A stretch of DNA of 27,553 bases. Origin: a bacterium (GTDB lineage Bacteria; Ratteibacteria; UBA8468; B48-G9; JAFGKM01). The stretch covers positions 1-27,553 of the forward strand of contig JAOAEP010000005.1 of assembly GCA_026416755.1 (NCBI GenBank), in the 5' to 3' direction. Below are positions 1 through 7,212 of this stretch, piece by piece. Position 1 is the first letter of the stretch. Each line of letters opens with the position of its first letter. The position numbers and the translations under genes are program-made. The notes under the pieces were generated by a model, which worked only from the letters and a program-made list of their open reading frames with translations, was not told the origin of the DNA and made no database searches.

Positions 1-195
1 GATGGAAGTATTGATATTTCAGATGTTATTTTATGTTTAAGAATAGCCATTGGTCTTCCTGTTGTTATAAGAAATGTAACTTATAATCCTCCATATCCAG
101 AATGGCTAATCAAAAGAGCAAATGTTACAGATGATAACACAATAGATATCTCAGATGTAATAAAAGTTCTTCGTAAAGCCATAGGTCTTGATTAA
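1..195 (+). CDS. C-terminal end of a dockerin-bearing secreted protein (5' partial)
   Basis: The open frame enters from the window edge and ends at TAA 193-195, giving 64 residues. It holds two copies of a dockerin type I motif: DGSIDISDVILCLRIAIGL at residues 1-19 and DDNTIDISDVIKVLRKAIGL at about 45-64. Each has a calcium-loop segment (D-x-x-I-D-I-S-D) followed by a short helix. The linker between them contains NPPYPEW. In the family, the duplicated loop-helix units bind calcium and dock onto cohesin domains, either in cellulosomes or in cell-surface assemblies of non-cellulosomal bacteria. The catalytic or binding part lies outside the window, so the protein's own function is unknown. It converges with mfd. 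Confidence 0.8.
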   Translation, partial: DGSIDISDVILCLRIAIGLPVVIRNVTYNPPYPEWLIKRANVTDDNTIDISDVIKVLRKAIGLD

Positions 196-240
196 AATTG
201 TCAATTTCAAGATTGTGGTGCTACCTCAATTTTTCAATTT

Positions 241-253
241 CACCTCGTAGGTG
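241..253. repeat. Short inverted repeat between convergent genes
   Basis: The sequence CACCT-CGT-AGGTG is a perfect 5-bp stem with a 3-base loop between the dockerin-gene stop and the mfd stop. The 9-mer TCAATTTCA also occurs twice nearby, at 201-209 and 234-242. The hairpin is the only GC-containing stem in the convergent gap, so it could contribute to termination in either direction. No clean T-tract follows, so the terminator role is weak. Confidence 0.3.
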
Positions 254-262
254 GGTAAAAGG

Positions 263-3181
263 TTAGAGGCTGGATAAAATTTGGTTTTTGAGGTCTTCCG
301 TTATATAGCCGAATTTATCAATAAGCCCATTTATTAAATTTTCTGCATCTTTTTTATTTTTAATTTTTGAAATTTCTTTATATAAATAAAACTTCATTGA
401 AGAAGATTTTACATAATCATCAGGAATATAAATTTTAATATGTCTTTCTTCTTCTTTAATTGTTTCTCCCTTTATTTCACTCATTACTTCTTTCCAAAAC
501 TGACAATAAAGATTAAATCCGACCATTTCAATAAATCCATGTTGTTGTTTCCCTAAGACGTTTCCTGCCCCTCTTATTTCAAGGTCTTTTAAAGCAATTT
601 TATATCCGCTCCCTGGACTATTAAACTCTTGTATTGCTTTTAATCTTTTAATTGCTTTTTCATTTAAAGGGATATTTTCTGGAATTAAAAAATATGCATA
701 GGCACGCCATTTACCTCTTCCAACTCTTCCTCTTAATTGATATAAGTCAGCAAGTCCATATTTTAAAGCATTATCCACTATCAAAGTATTTGCATTTGGA
801 ATATCAAGACCATTCTCAACTATTGTAGTCGCAATTAAAACATCTATTTTTCCATCAGTAAATCTTTCCATTACATCCGCTATTTCTTCTGGTTTCATTC
901 TTCCATGTGCAATATCAATTTTCGCAAAAGGGACTATCCTTTGAATCTTTTCCTTAACTTTTTCTATGTCATAAATATAATTATGGAGGTAAAAAACTTG
1001 CCCTTCTCTTTGAATTTCATTTAAAATTGCTTCTCTTATAATATTTTCATTGTATTTACCAACATAAGTAATTACTGATAATCTTCCTTCTGGTGGTGTC
1101 TCTATCAATGAAATATCTCTTAATCCACTTAAAGCCATATTTAATGTTCTTGGAATTGGAGTTGCTGTTAAAGTTAAAACATCTATATTTCTAAATTTTA
1201 TTTTTATTTTTTCTTTCTGAATTACTCCAAATCTTTGCTCTTCATCAACAATTAAAAGACCTATATCTTTAAATTCAACATCATCTTGAAGTAATCTATG
1301 AGTTCCAATAATTATATCAATCTGGCCATTTTTAAGTTTTTCTATTATTTCTTTCTGTTTTTTTTCAGAAATGAGTCGTGAAAGCATCTCAATAATAACA
1401 GGAAATTTTGAAAATCTCTCCTTGAATGTTAGATAATGCTGAAAAGCCAAAACAGTCGTCGGGACAAGGACTACCACCTGTTTTCCACTTAATACACATT
1501 TAAAACTTGCTCTCATTGCTACTTCTGTTTTTCCATAACCTGAATCACCACAAACAATTCTATCCATAATTTTCTCACTCATCATATCTCTTTTTACATC
1601 TTCTATTGCCTTCAACTGATCAGGAGTTTCTTCATAAATAAAGTCATCTTCAAATTCTTTTTGCATTTCATCATCTTTTAAAAATTTAAAACCCTTTTCT
1701 TTTTTTCTTTCTGTATACAATTTGTAAAGTTCAGTGGCAAGGTCTTTAATTGAATCTTTTACTTTTTCTTTTATTTTTCTCCATAATTTACTTCCAATTT
1801 TAGACAACTTGGGTTTTTCACTCCCTATGTATTTATGAATTAATGAAATCTGAGAAACAGGGACATATAGTTTATCGCAACCATCATATTCAATAACTAT
1901 AAATTCTTCTTCGTTCTCATTTACTTTTATTTTTTCAATTCCTATAAATTTACCTATTCCTTCATTTATATGAACTACATAATCACCTTTTTTTATCTCC
2001 GCCCAACTAGTTAAAGGAATTGTGTTATATCTTTTTAAAAGTGGGTGTCTTGCTTTATATTTTGAAAAAATTTCATTGATACTTAAAAAAGTTAAATTTT
2101 CTTCCAAAAAAGTAAAACCACTTGACAAATTGCCTTCAATTTCTTCAAATTTATAATATAATTTTTGATCTTCTAATATATTTTTTAATTTTTCTATATC
2201 AGATTTGTTTTCATAAAAAATAAAAATCTTTTCACTAAAATTTTGCTGCCAAATAACTTTGTCAGAAAAAACTTTAAATCTTTCATTTACAGATGCAATA
2301 TTAAAGTGTATGAATCTTTCTGCATAACTTAAAATTTTTTCTGTTAAAAAGACCGAATTTCTCTTTATTTTTTTTAGAATTTCAATATCAATTGGGTAAT
2401 TCTTTTTATTAATCCATTCAATATATTCCATCTTTACATCTTCTGGATTTATTAAAAAAACAATCTTATTTTTAATTTCTTCAAATAAATCAGAACTCTC
2501 CTGTCCTACATAGAATTCACTTAATGGGAAAAGTTGAAAGTTTTCAATCTTTTCAAATGAACTCTGTGAAGAAATTTCAAACCTTCTTATTGATTCAATT
2601 TTATTTCCGATAAAATTTATTCTCAAAGGGAAAGGAGAATTTAAAGGAAAAACATCAATAATTCCCCCTCTCCTTGCAAATTCACCAGGTAACTCAACTA
2701 TTTCTTTTTCCTCATATCCAGAAGAAAAAAGAAAATTTATAAAATTATCTCTTCTTAACTCTTTTCCTTTTTCAATTATAAAACTTTTATTCTTTAAAAC
2801 TTCAAATTTAGGTATTTTTTTTATAATTGCTGACGGATAAGAAACAAGAATGTATTTTTCAAAAGTATTTGATATTTCTATTAATGACTTGACTCTTTCA
2901 AAATTTGTTTCTGTTAGTTCTTTTGAGTTATAATCAGGGGATGGTAAAAATTTAATATCTTTTTTATTGACAAAATTTAAAATATCATAATAAAAAATCT
3001 CACTTTTTTTTTCTGTCGGAAGAATTACTATAAAGTTTTTTTCTAATTTATGAAACAATAGAGAAATGAAGAAAGCAAAAAAAGACATATTACCACCACT
3101 AATGTTTAATTTTTCTCCTTTATTTATCAACTCTAAGATTTCCTCAATTTTTCTATTTTCTCTTAAAAAATATTGCCTCAT
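263..3181 (-). CDS. mfd: Transcription-repair coupling factor Mfd, with shortened C-terminus
   Basis: Mfd is a cytoplasmic ATP-driven translocase that removes stalled RNA polymerase at DNA lesions and recruits UvrA. The N-terminus holds the UvrB-like module (LPGEFARRGGIIDVFP). An RNA-polymerase-interacting domain begins near residue 400 (GDYVVHINEGIGKFIG). The helicase part has Walker A GDSGYGKTEVA near 547, DEEQRFGV near 647, TATPIPRTL, and the translocation segment YQLRGRVGRG. Length is 972 residues against about 1150 in typical members. The C-terminal TRCF domain 7 starts normally (IPDDYV...FYLYKEI...LIDKFG) but stops about 95 residues early, and the dockerin gene occupies the DNA beyond. 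The N-terminal half is also somewhat compact. ATG 3181 follows the phosphohydrolase stop by 47 bp. Identity is certain; whether UvrA recruitment is regulated normally is open. Confidence 0.96.
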   Translation of the reverse strand: MRQYFLRENRKIEEILELINKGEKLNISGGNMSFFAFFISLLFHKLEKNFIVILPTEKKSEIFYYDILNFVNKKDIKFLPSPDYNSKELTETNFERVKSLIEISNTFEKYILVSYPSAIIKKIPKFEVLKNKSFIIEKGKELRRDNFINFLFSSGYEEKEIVELPGEFARRGGIIDVFPLNSPFPLRINFIGNKIESIRRFEISSQSSFEKIENFQLFPLSEFYVGQESSDLFEEIKNKIVFLINPEDVKMEYIEWINKKNYPIDIEILKKIKRNSVFLTEKILSYAERFIHFNIASVNERFKVFSDKVIWQQNFSEKIFIFYENKSDIEKLKNILEDQKLYYKFEEIEGNLSSGFTFLEENLTFLSINEIFSKYKARHPLLKRYNTIPLTSWAEIKKGDYVVHINEGIGKFIGIEKIKVNENEEEFIVIEYDGCDKLYVPVSQISLIHKYIGSEKPKLSKIGSKLWRKIKEKVKDSIKDLATELYKLYTERKKEKGFKFLKDDEMQKEFEDDFIYEETPDQLKAIEDVKRDMMSEKIMDRIVCGDSGYGKTEVAMRASFKCVLSGKQVVVLVPTTVLAFQHYLTFKERFSKFPVIIEMLSRLISEKKQKEIIEKLKNGQIDIIIGTHRLLQDDVEFKDIGLLIVDEEQRFGVIQKEKIKIKFRNIDVLTLTATPIPRTLNMALSGLRDISLIETPPEGRLSVITYVGKYNENIIREAILNEIQREGQVFYLHNYIYDIEKVKEKIQRIVPFAKIDIAHGRMKPEEIADVMERFTDGKIDVLIATTIVENGLDIPNANTLIVDNALKYGLADLYQLRGRVGRGKWRAYAYFLIPENIPLNEKAIKRLKAIQEFNSPGSGYKIALKDLEIRGAGNVLGKQQHGFIEMVGFNLYCQFWKEVMSEIKGETIKEEERHIKIYIPDDYVKSSSMKFYLYKEISKIKNKKDAENLINGLIDKFGYITEDLKNQILSSL

Positions 3182-3188
3182 AGAAAAA

Positions 3189-3217
3189 ATAATACCTTTT
3201 TCTTTTTTGAGGATAAA
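3189..3217 (-). promoter_or_regulatory. Possible mfd promoter, leaderless arrangement
   Basis: On the minus strand, TATTAT (3189-3194) sits 7 bases before the mfd ATG. A poor -35 (TTTATC, 3212-3217) lies 17 bases further upstream. Transcription would start almost at the ATG. The nearest SD-like purines (AAAAAGG) are about 12 bases away, farther than usual. AT-rich sequence makes chance matches likely. Confidence 0.3.
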
Positions 3218-3228
3218 GATAAATTAGT

Positions 3229-5145
3229 TTAATAATTGTGGGTTAGACGTTTTTCATCTTCTATGGCTTTCTTTAACATTTCATACTTTCTTTTTATTTC
3301 TTCAAACTCCTTTATTTTAAAATTAGGGTCTTCAAAGATCTGATATAAAATAGCACCTTCACAATCTTTGGGAATGGGTAAATCAAGAGCATAACAAATT
3401 GTTGGAACTATATCAGTTAACCAAATTGTTCTTTCTACTATAACTCCTTTTTTAACATTAGGACCTTTTGCGATAAAAAGTCCTTTCATTGAACCAATTC
3501 CATATTCTCCAGTTGTAATTTGCCTTCCATGTTCACCAGGAGTTTCAGGATATAAGCCATAAATAATATCTCCTACTTTCTCTCCATATAATCCAATAAT
3601 TCTTGCATCCTGTTTTTTAAAAGCAAAAGCAATTGGTTTTTTACCTGTTTTTGGGTCTGTATAATTATAAAGGGCTTTTATAATTCTATCTTGTATTTCT
3701 TCATATTCACTTTCTTCAACTATTCCATGAGAATATTTACTCTTTAAATTTATAAAAATATAACAAGAAAGTTTCCCAACCGCCTTTGTCTTTTCCCAAA
3801 TAATTTTTTTCTTACCTGTTTTCTCATCTATCTGAGTGAAAAGTAAACCACTTTCCTCAAGAATTTTATTAACATCAAAACCTGTCTCTCTATATTCATC
3901 AGATGTTGGAACTGCTCCATGGTCTGAGGTCATAATAATTAATGTTTTTTCTTCATCTATACTTTCAAGAATTTTCCCTAACATTTTATCAAGCGAAATA
4001 TAGAATTTTCTTTCGGCATCTTCTATCTTTTTATCTTTTTCTATTTCATTTATAAAGGCATGATAAAAATGATCTGGGCAATGAGCATGCATAAAAAATA
4101 GGTCCCATTCTTTATTCTTAAGCAAATAGTTGGCGCATTCTCCAAGATATATGTTTTGTAAGTCAATAAGTTCTGAAATTGTATCAATATCAATCCAACC
4201 AAAACGAAAAGAAGGGAAGAAAGAACAAGGAATTGGGAGTCCATCGCAATTCTCAAGTTCTCTCTCTATCTCTTTTGGAAACCCAAAACCTGAAAGAGAA
4301 CAAAGTGGAGTAAAATAAATTTTAATTTCTTCTCCGTCATTTGATATATCAATAAGTTTAATCATAAAAACAACCTTCTTTTTTCCTTTATCTGTATCAA
4401 TTTCTATGTAAATCTTCTCGCTCCATTTTCCTCTTTCAACAATAGCTATTGGCTTTGAAGCATCTTTTTCTTTATAAAGTCCAATTTTCTCATAACCTCT
4501 TCCAGAATTAATTAAAAGTGTATACCAGGGATTTTCTTTTGAGACATAATCACTCCATCTAAACTCAATTTTTATCTCTGCCTCTTTGAAATCTCTCCCT
4601 TGGGGTAAATTTTTCCATCCTTCTGCCTTTTTAATTTTAACTAAATAACTTTGTGGTAAGTCCTCTGTGGTATAAAATAAATCAGCACTAACATCAACCT
4701 TCATTCCCCATTCAGCAGTTCCTTTTAATCTATATTCATTAATTCCGAGACCCCCACCACCAATTTGAATTCCATTTTTAACAGCATTTGGCCAAGTACT
4801 GGGATAATTTAAAAGAATTGTTCTTTTCCCAATTTTCTCTGCTGCTTCCCATATATATTCCGCTTTACAATCATCTTTATAAAAAGCAGGATATATTTTT
4901 TCAAGTTGTCCCTCTTCAAGTAAATTAAAACAAACTATTTGATGAGTTCCTATCCAACTACCTGTAACGATTGTAGTCCAGTTAGGGGGAGTTATTGTTG
5001 GATGAGGGACAAGACAATTTTCACCCCATACTCCTTCATCTATCAACTTTTTTGTATTTGGCATAACTCCCTCTTTAACATATTTTTTTATACTTTTTAC
5101 AATAGGTGCATCCCATCCAATAACAACACATTTTTCTATATTCAT
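3229..5145 (-). CDS. Alkaline-phosphatase-superfamily phosphohydrolase / phosphodiesterase
   Basis: This is a 638-residue member of the AP superfamily in the type I phosphodiesterase/nucleotide pyrophosphatase or COG3379-like group. All seven metal and catalytic positions can be matched: D12 (GWDAP), nucleophile T52 (TITPPNWTTIVTG), D358 and H362 (CPDHFYH), D408 and H409 (TSDHGAVP), and H539 (GEHGRQ). These bind two zinc-like metals and the phosphate ester in the family. No signal peptide or membrane segment is seen, so it is probably cytoplasmic. The start overlaps the IclR-family stop by four bases (ATGA), and a strong SD (GGAGGAG) lies just upstream, so the two are translationally coupled. 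The substrate is unknown; glycolytic phosphomutase-like, nucleotide-sugar or phosphodiester substrates are all possible. Confidence 0.85.
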   Translation of the reverse strand: MNIEKCVVIGWDAPIVKSIKKYVKEGVMPNTKKLIDEGVWGENCLVPHPTITPPNWTTIVTGSWIGTHQIVCFNLLEEGQLEKIYPAFYKDDCKAEYIWEAAEKIGKRTILLNYPSTWPNAVKNGIQIGGGGLGINEYRLKGTAEWGMKVDVSADLFYTTEDLPQSYLVKIKKAEGWKNLPQGRDFKEAEIKIEFRWSDYVSKENPWYTLLINSGRGYEKIGLYKEKDASKPIAIVERGKWSEKIYIEIDTDKGKKKVVFMIKLIDISNDGEEIKIYFTPLCSLSGFGFPKEIERELENCDGLPIPCSFFPSFRFGWIDIDTISELIDLQNIYLGECANYLLKNKEWDLFFMHAHCPDHFYHAFINEIEKDKKIEDAERKFYISLDKMLGKILESIDEEKTLIIMTSDHGAVPTSDEYRETGFDVNKILEESGLLFTQIDEKTGKKKIIWEKTKAVGKLSCYIFINLKSKYSHGIVEESEYEEIQDRIIKALYNYTDPKTGKKPIAFAFKKQDARIIGLYGEKVGDIIYGLYPETPGEHGRQITTGEYGIGSMKGLFIAKGPNVKKGVIVERTIWLTDIVPTICYALDLPIPKDCEGAILYQIFEDPNFKIKEFEEIKRKYEMLKKAIEDEKRLTHNY

Positions 5146-5906
5146 CTTTCTCCTCCTTTTTTATATCCAATTTTTTTTGAAATTTCATTGCACATATTTT
5201 TTAACATTTCTCCAAAATTTTTTATTTTTTTTCTATTCAACCTATAAGAAGGACCTGCTATTCCAATAATTCCTATAAGTTTTCCATCATAATTAAAAAT
5301 AGGACATGCTATTCTTGTCACATCAATTCTTGCCTCTCCTATATCATAAGCCCAACCTCTTTTTCTAATTTTTTCTATTTCTTTTTTTAGTTTCTCTTTC
5401 TCTGTAATAGTTTTTTTAGTAATTTTTTCAAGTTTTTTTCTTCTCATAAAATTTTTAAAAATATTTTCATCATAAGTAAGTAAAATTTTCCCTGGTGCAG
5501 AGGCATGAAGTGTTTTGTACCTTGAACCGGTTTGAGCAACAAGTTTTATTGACTGTGGGCTTTCAACTTTATCAATATATAAAATTGCATCCCCATCAGG
5601 AATAATAAGTTCAACAGTTTCCTCTGTCTTTTCACATATTCTTTTTAAATAAGGACTACTAATTTCTCTCAATGATATTTCAGATAATATTTTTTTTGTA
5701 AATGATAGAAATCCATAACCAAGTTTATATTTATTATTTTCATAGATTACAAGATTTCTATTTATAAGTGTTTTTAAAATTCTATAAAGAGTTGTTCTTG
5801 GAATATTCATCTTTTTTTGTAATTCATTAAATGTCATAAAATTACTCCCTTCTTTTAATGTTTCAAGAACATCTATCCCTTTTGATAACAAATTTTTTTG
5901 TTCCAT
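5142..5906 (-). CDS. IclR-family transcriptional regulator
   Basis: The protein has 254 residues, the usual IclR length. An N-terminal winged helix-turn-helix lies at about residues 10-68 (FNELQKKMNIPRTTLYRILKTLI). The ligand-binding GAF-like IclR domain follows (ETVELIIPDGDAILYIDKVESPQSI, LHASAPGKILL, RGWAYDIGEARIDVTRIACPIF, IGIIGIAG). IclR proteins bind small carbon metabolites and usually regulate an adjacent catabolic gene and themselves. The direct partner here is the AP-superfamily phosphohydrolase, whose ATG overlaps this stop by four bases. The effector is unknown. The ATG at 5906 has no Shine-Dalgarno sequence but sits 10 bases after a good -10, so the mRNA is probably nearly leaderless. 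Confidence 0.93.
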   Translation of the reverse strand: MEQKNLLSKGIDVLETLKEGSNFMTFNELQKKMNIPRTTLYRILKTLINRNLVIYENNKYKLGYGFLSFTKKILSEISLREISSPYLKRICEKTEETVELIIPDGDAILYIDKVESPQSIKLVAQTGSRYKTLHASAPGKILLTYDENIFKNFMRRKKLEKITKKTITEKEKLKKEIEKIRKRGWAYDIGEARIDVTRIACPIFNYDGKLIGIIGIAGPSYRLNRKKIKNFGEMLKNMCNEISKKIGYKKGGER

Positions 5907-5916
5907 ATTTGAAACT

Positions 5917-5944
5917 ATAATACCATAAATGAAATAAAAATCAA
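5917..5944 (-). promoter_or_regulatory. Promoter of the iclR-phosphohydrolase pair
   Basis: On the minus strand this reads TTGATT (5939-5944), a 16-base spacer, then TATTAT (5917-5922) preceded by TG-G, an extended -10. The predicted start point is about 5909-5911, only 3-5 bases before the ATG. A spaced inverted repeat, TTTTGA (5952-5957) and TCAAAA (5980-5985), lies just upstream and could bind the IclR-family protein; that role is inference. Confidence 0.55.
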
Positions 5945-5995
5945 GAGAAGTTTTTGAATTAATTAAATATCTTACATTCTCAAAATGGACCTATT

Positions 5996-6012
5996 AAAAA
6001 AATTAAATAATT
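5996..6012 (-). terminator. Weak AT-only hairpin with T-run after the UroD-like gene
   Basis: Minus-strand reading from the UroD-like stop gives AATTA-TT-TAATT followed by TTTTT. The stem has no GC pair, so it would be a poor intrinsic terminator, but it is the only candidate between this operon and the separately promoted iclR gene. Confidence 0.22.
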
Positions 6013-7169
6013 CAAAGATAGGCATTTTTCTCGTACTCATCAATTAAAGCCATAAAATTGTCATATTTTACCCCATATGCGATTGAATGGCTTGGACCAA
6101 TTATAAATTTTAAATTTTTCTTTTTAAATTTCCCAATTAATTCTCTTACATTTTTTCTCACATCCTCTATTGAACCACTTATTAAAATTTCTGTTGAAAT
6201 TCCTCCCCAAAAAATTATTTTATCTCCATATCTCTTTGTCAAATATTCAATATCCATTCCTGCATTTGTCTGCAATGACTGGTAAACATCAATTCCTGCA
6301 TCTATAATCATATCCATTAATGGTATATTATTTCCACAATTATGAAGAAAAACATAAGGTACATATTCTTTTATATTTTCAACTCTTCTTTTTAAATAGG
6401 GATAACATAAATTACGGAAAATTTCGGGAGATATAAATGGCCCCTTTGTACCTGCCATATCTTGTTCTAGTAAAACACCATCTTGGCCTTTTCTTATAAA
6501 ATATTTGTCTAAGATATTTTTAACTCTCACATTTCTTTCATTTACAGCAATTATAACTTCTGGTTTTAAAGCATATAACATAAGTCCTGTCTCCATTCTA
6601 CCTAAAATAGTTAAACATGTAATTCCACCATGACTGCCTATTATGAACTTTTCTTCCTTAAAATTCTCTATTAAATAATCACAGCATTCAAAGATTGATT
6701 GGTCTGGCTCTTCAATTTTATCTTCAGAAAATTCAAAAATTTCTGGCTTAAGATCTTCAATATTTATCTTATTATTTTCATTTGGATTATAAACACAGGT
6801 AATTTCATTTGTAATCTCTGAAACTTTATATATTTTCCCTACGTGGTCTTCCCATGTTTTATCATCAATTTTTTTCATTTTTGGTGGAATATAATTTTTT
6901 GGTGGTAGAATTCCAGATTCTTTGAATGTAAGGATATCAACACAATCTATTTTTTTAAAAAATTCTACTGTATCTTTTTTAAATGACTCTGCAACTTCTT
7001 CTCTTTTTCCTTCCCATAAAGCAATCTGAATTTTTACTTTATTTCTCACATATGTAGGTCTTCCAATAATCTTTTCTATAATCTCATAGTCCACAACATA
7101 AAATCCAAACGGAATTTTATCTATATTTTCTCTTTTAATTAGATTTTTCACTCTATCTTTAGATGTCAT
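6012..7169 (-). CDS. Uroporphyrinogen decarboxylase-family protein, probable methyltransferase
   Basis: The 385-residue protein opens with the family signature (MTSKDRVKNLI...DKIPFGF) and carries LHNCGNN with H276 and C278, followed by FWGGIST and FIIGPSHSI. In this superfamily, H-x-C...C members (MtaA, MtbA and corrinoid-dependent relatives) bind zinc and move methyl groups, while true HemE lacks that site. True HemE is therefore unlikely. It is the last gene of the glycosidase operon, 43 bp after the large hydrolase. A link to methylated sugars or aglycones is possible but unproven. No corrinoid protein is encoded in the window. No Shine-Dalgarno precedes ATG 7169; a TATATT (7175-7180) lies 5 bases upstream. 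Confidence 0.82.
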   Translation of the reverse strand: MTSKDRVKNLIKRENIDKIPFGFYVVDYEIIEKIIGRPTYVRNKVKIQIALWEGKREEVAESFKKDTVEFFKKIDCVDILTFKESGILPPKNYIPPKMKKIDDKTWEDHVGKIYKVSEITNEITCVYNPNENNKINIEDLKPEIFEFSEDKIEEPDQSIFECCDYLIENFKEEKFIIGSHGGITCLTILGRMETGLMLYALKPEVIIAVNERNVRVKNILDKYFIRKGQDGVLLEQDMAGTKGPFISPEIFRNLCYPYLKRRVENIKEYVPYVFLHNCGNNIPLMDMIIDAGIDVYQSLQTNAGMDIEYLTKRYGDKIIFWGGISTEILISGSIEDVRKNVRELIGKFKKKNLKFIIGPSHSIAYGVKYDNFMALIDEYEKNAYL

Positions 7170-7212
7170 AATTTAATATAAGAATACCTCAATATCTTAT
7201 TAATTTAGCGAG

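Noticed and set aside
201..253. Spaced repeats that might be a CRISPR or transposon end
   Set aside because: There are only two 9-base copies and one small hairpin; no third copy, spacer structure or transposase is present.
7170..7212. Separate promoter for the UroD-like gene
   Set aside because: TATATT lies close to the ATG but the best -35 (TTAATA) is poor; co-transcription with the hydrolase is the simpler reading.
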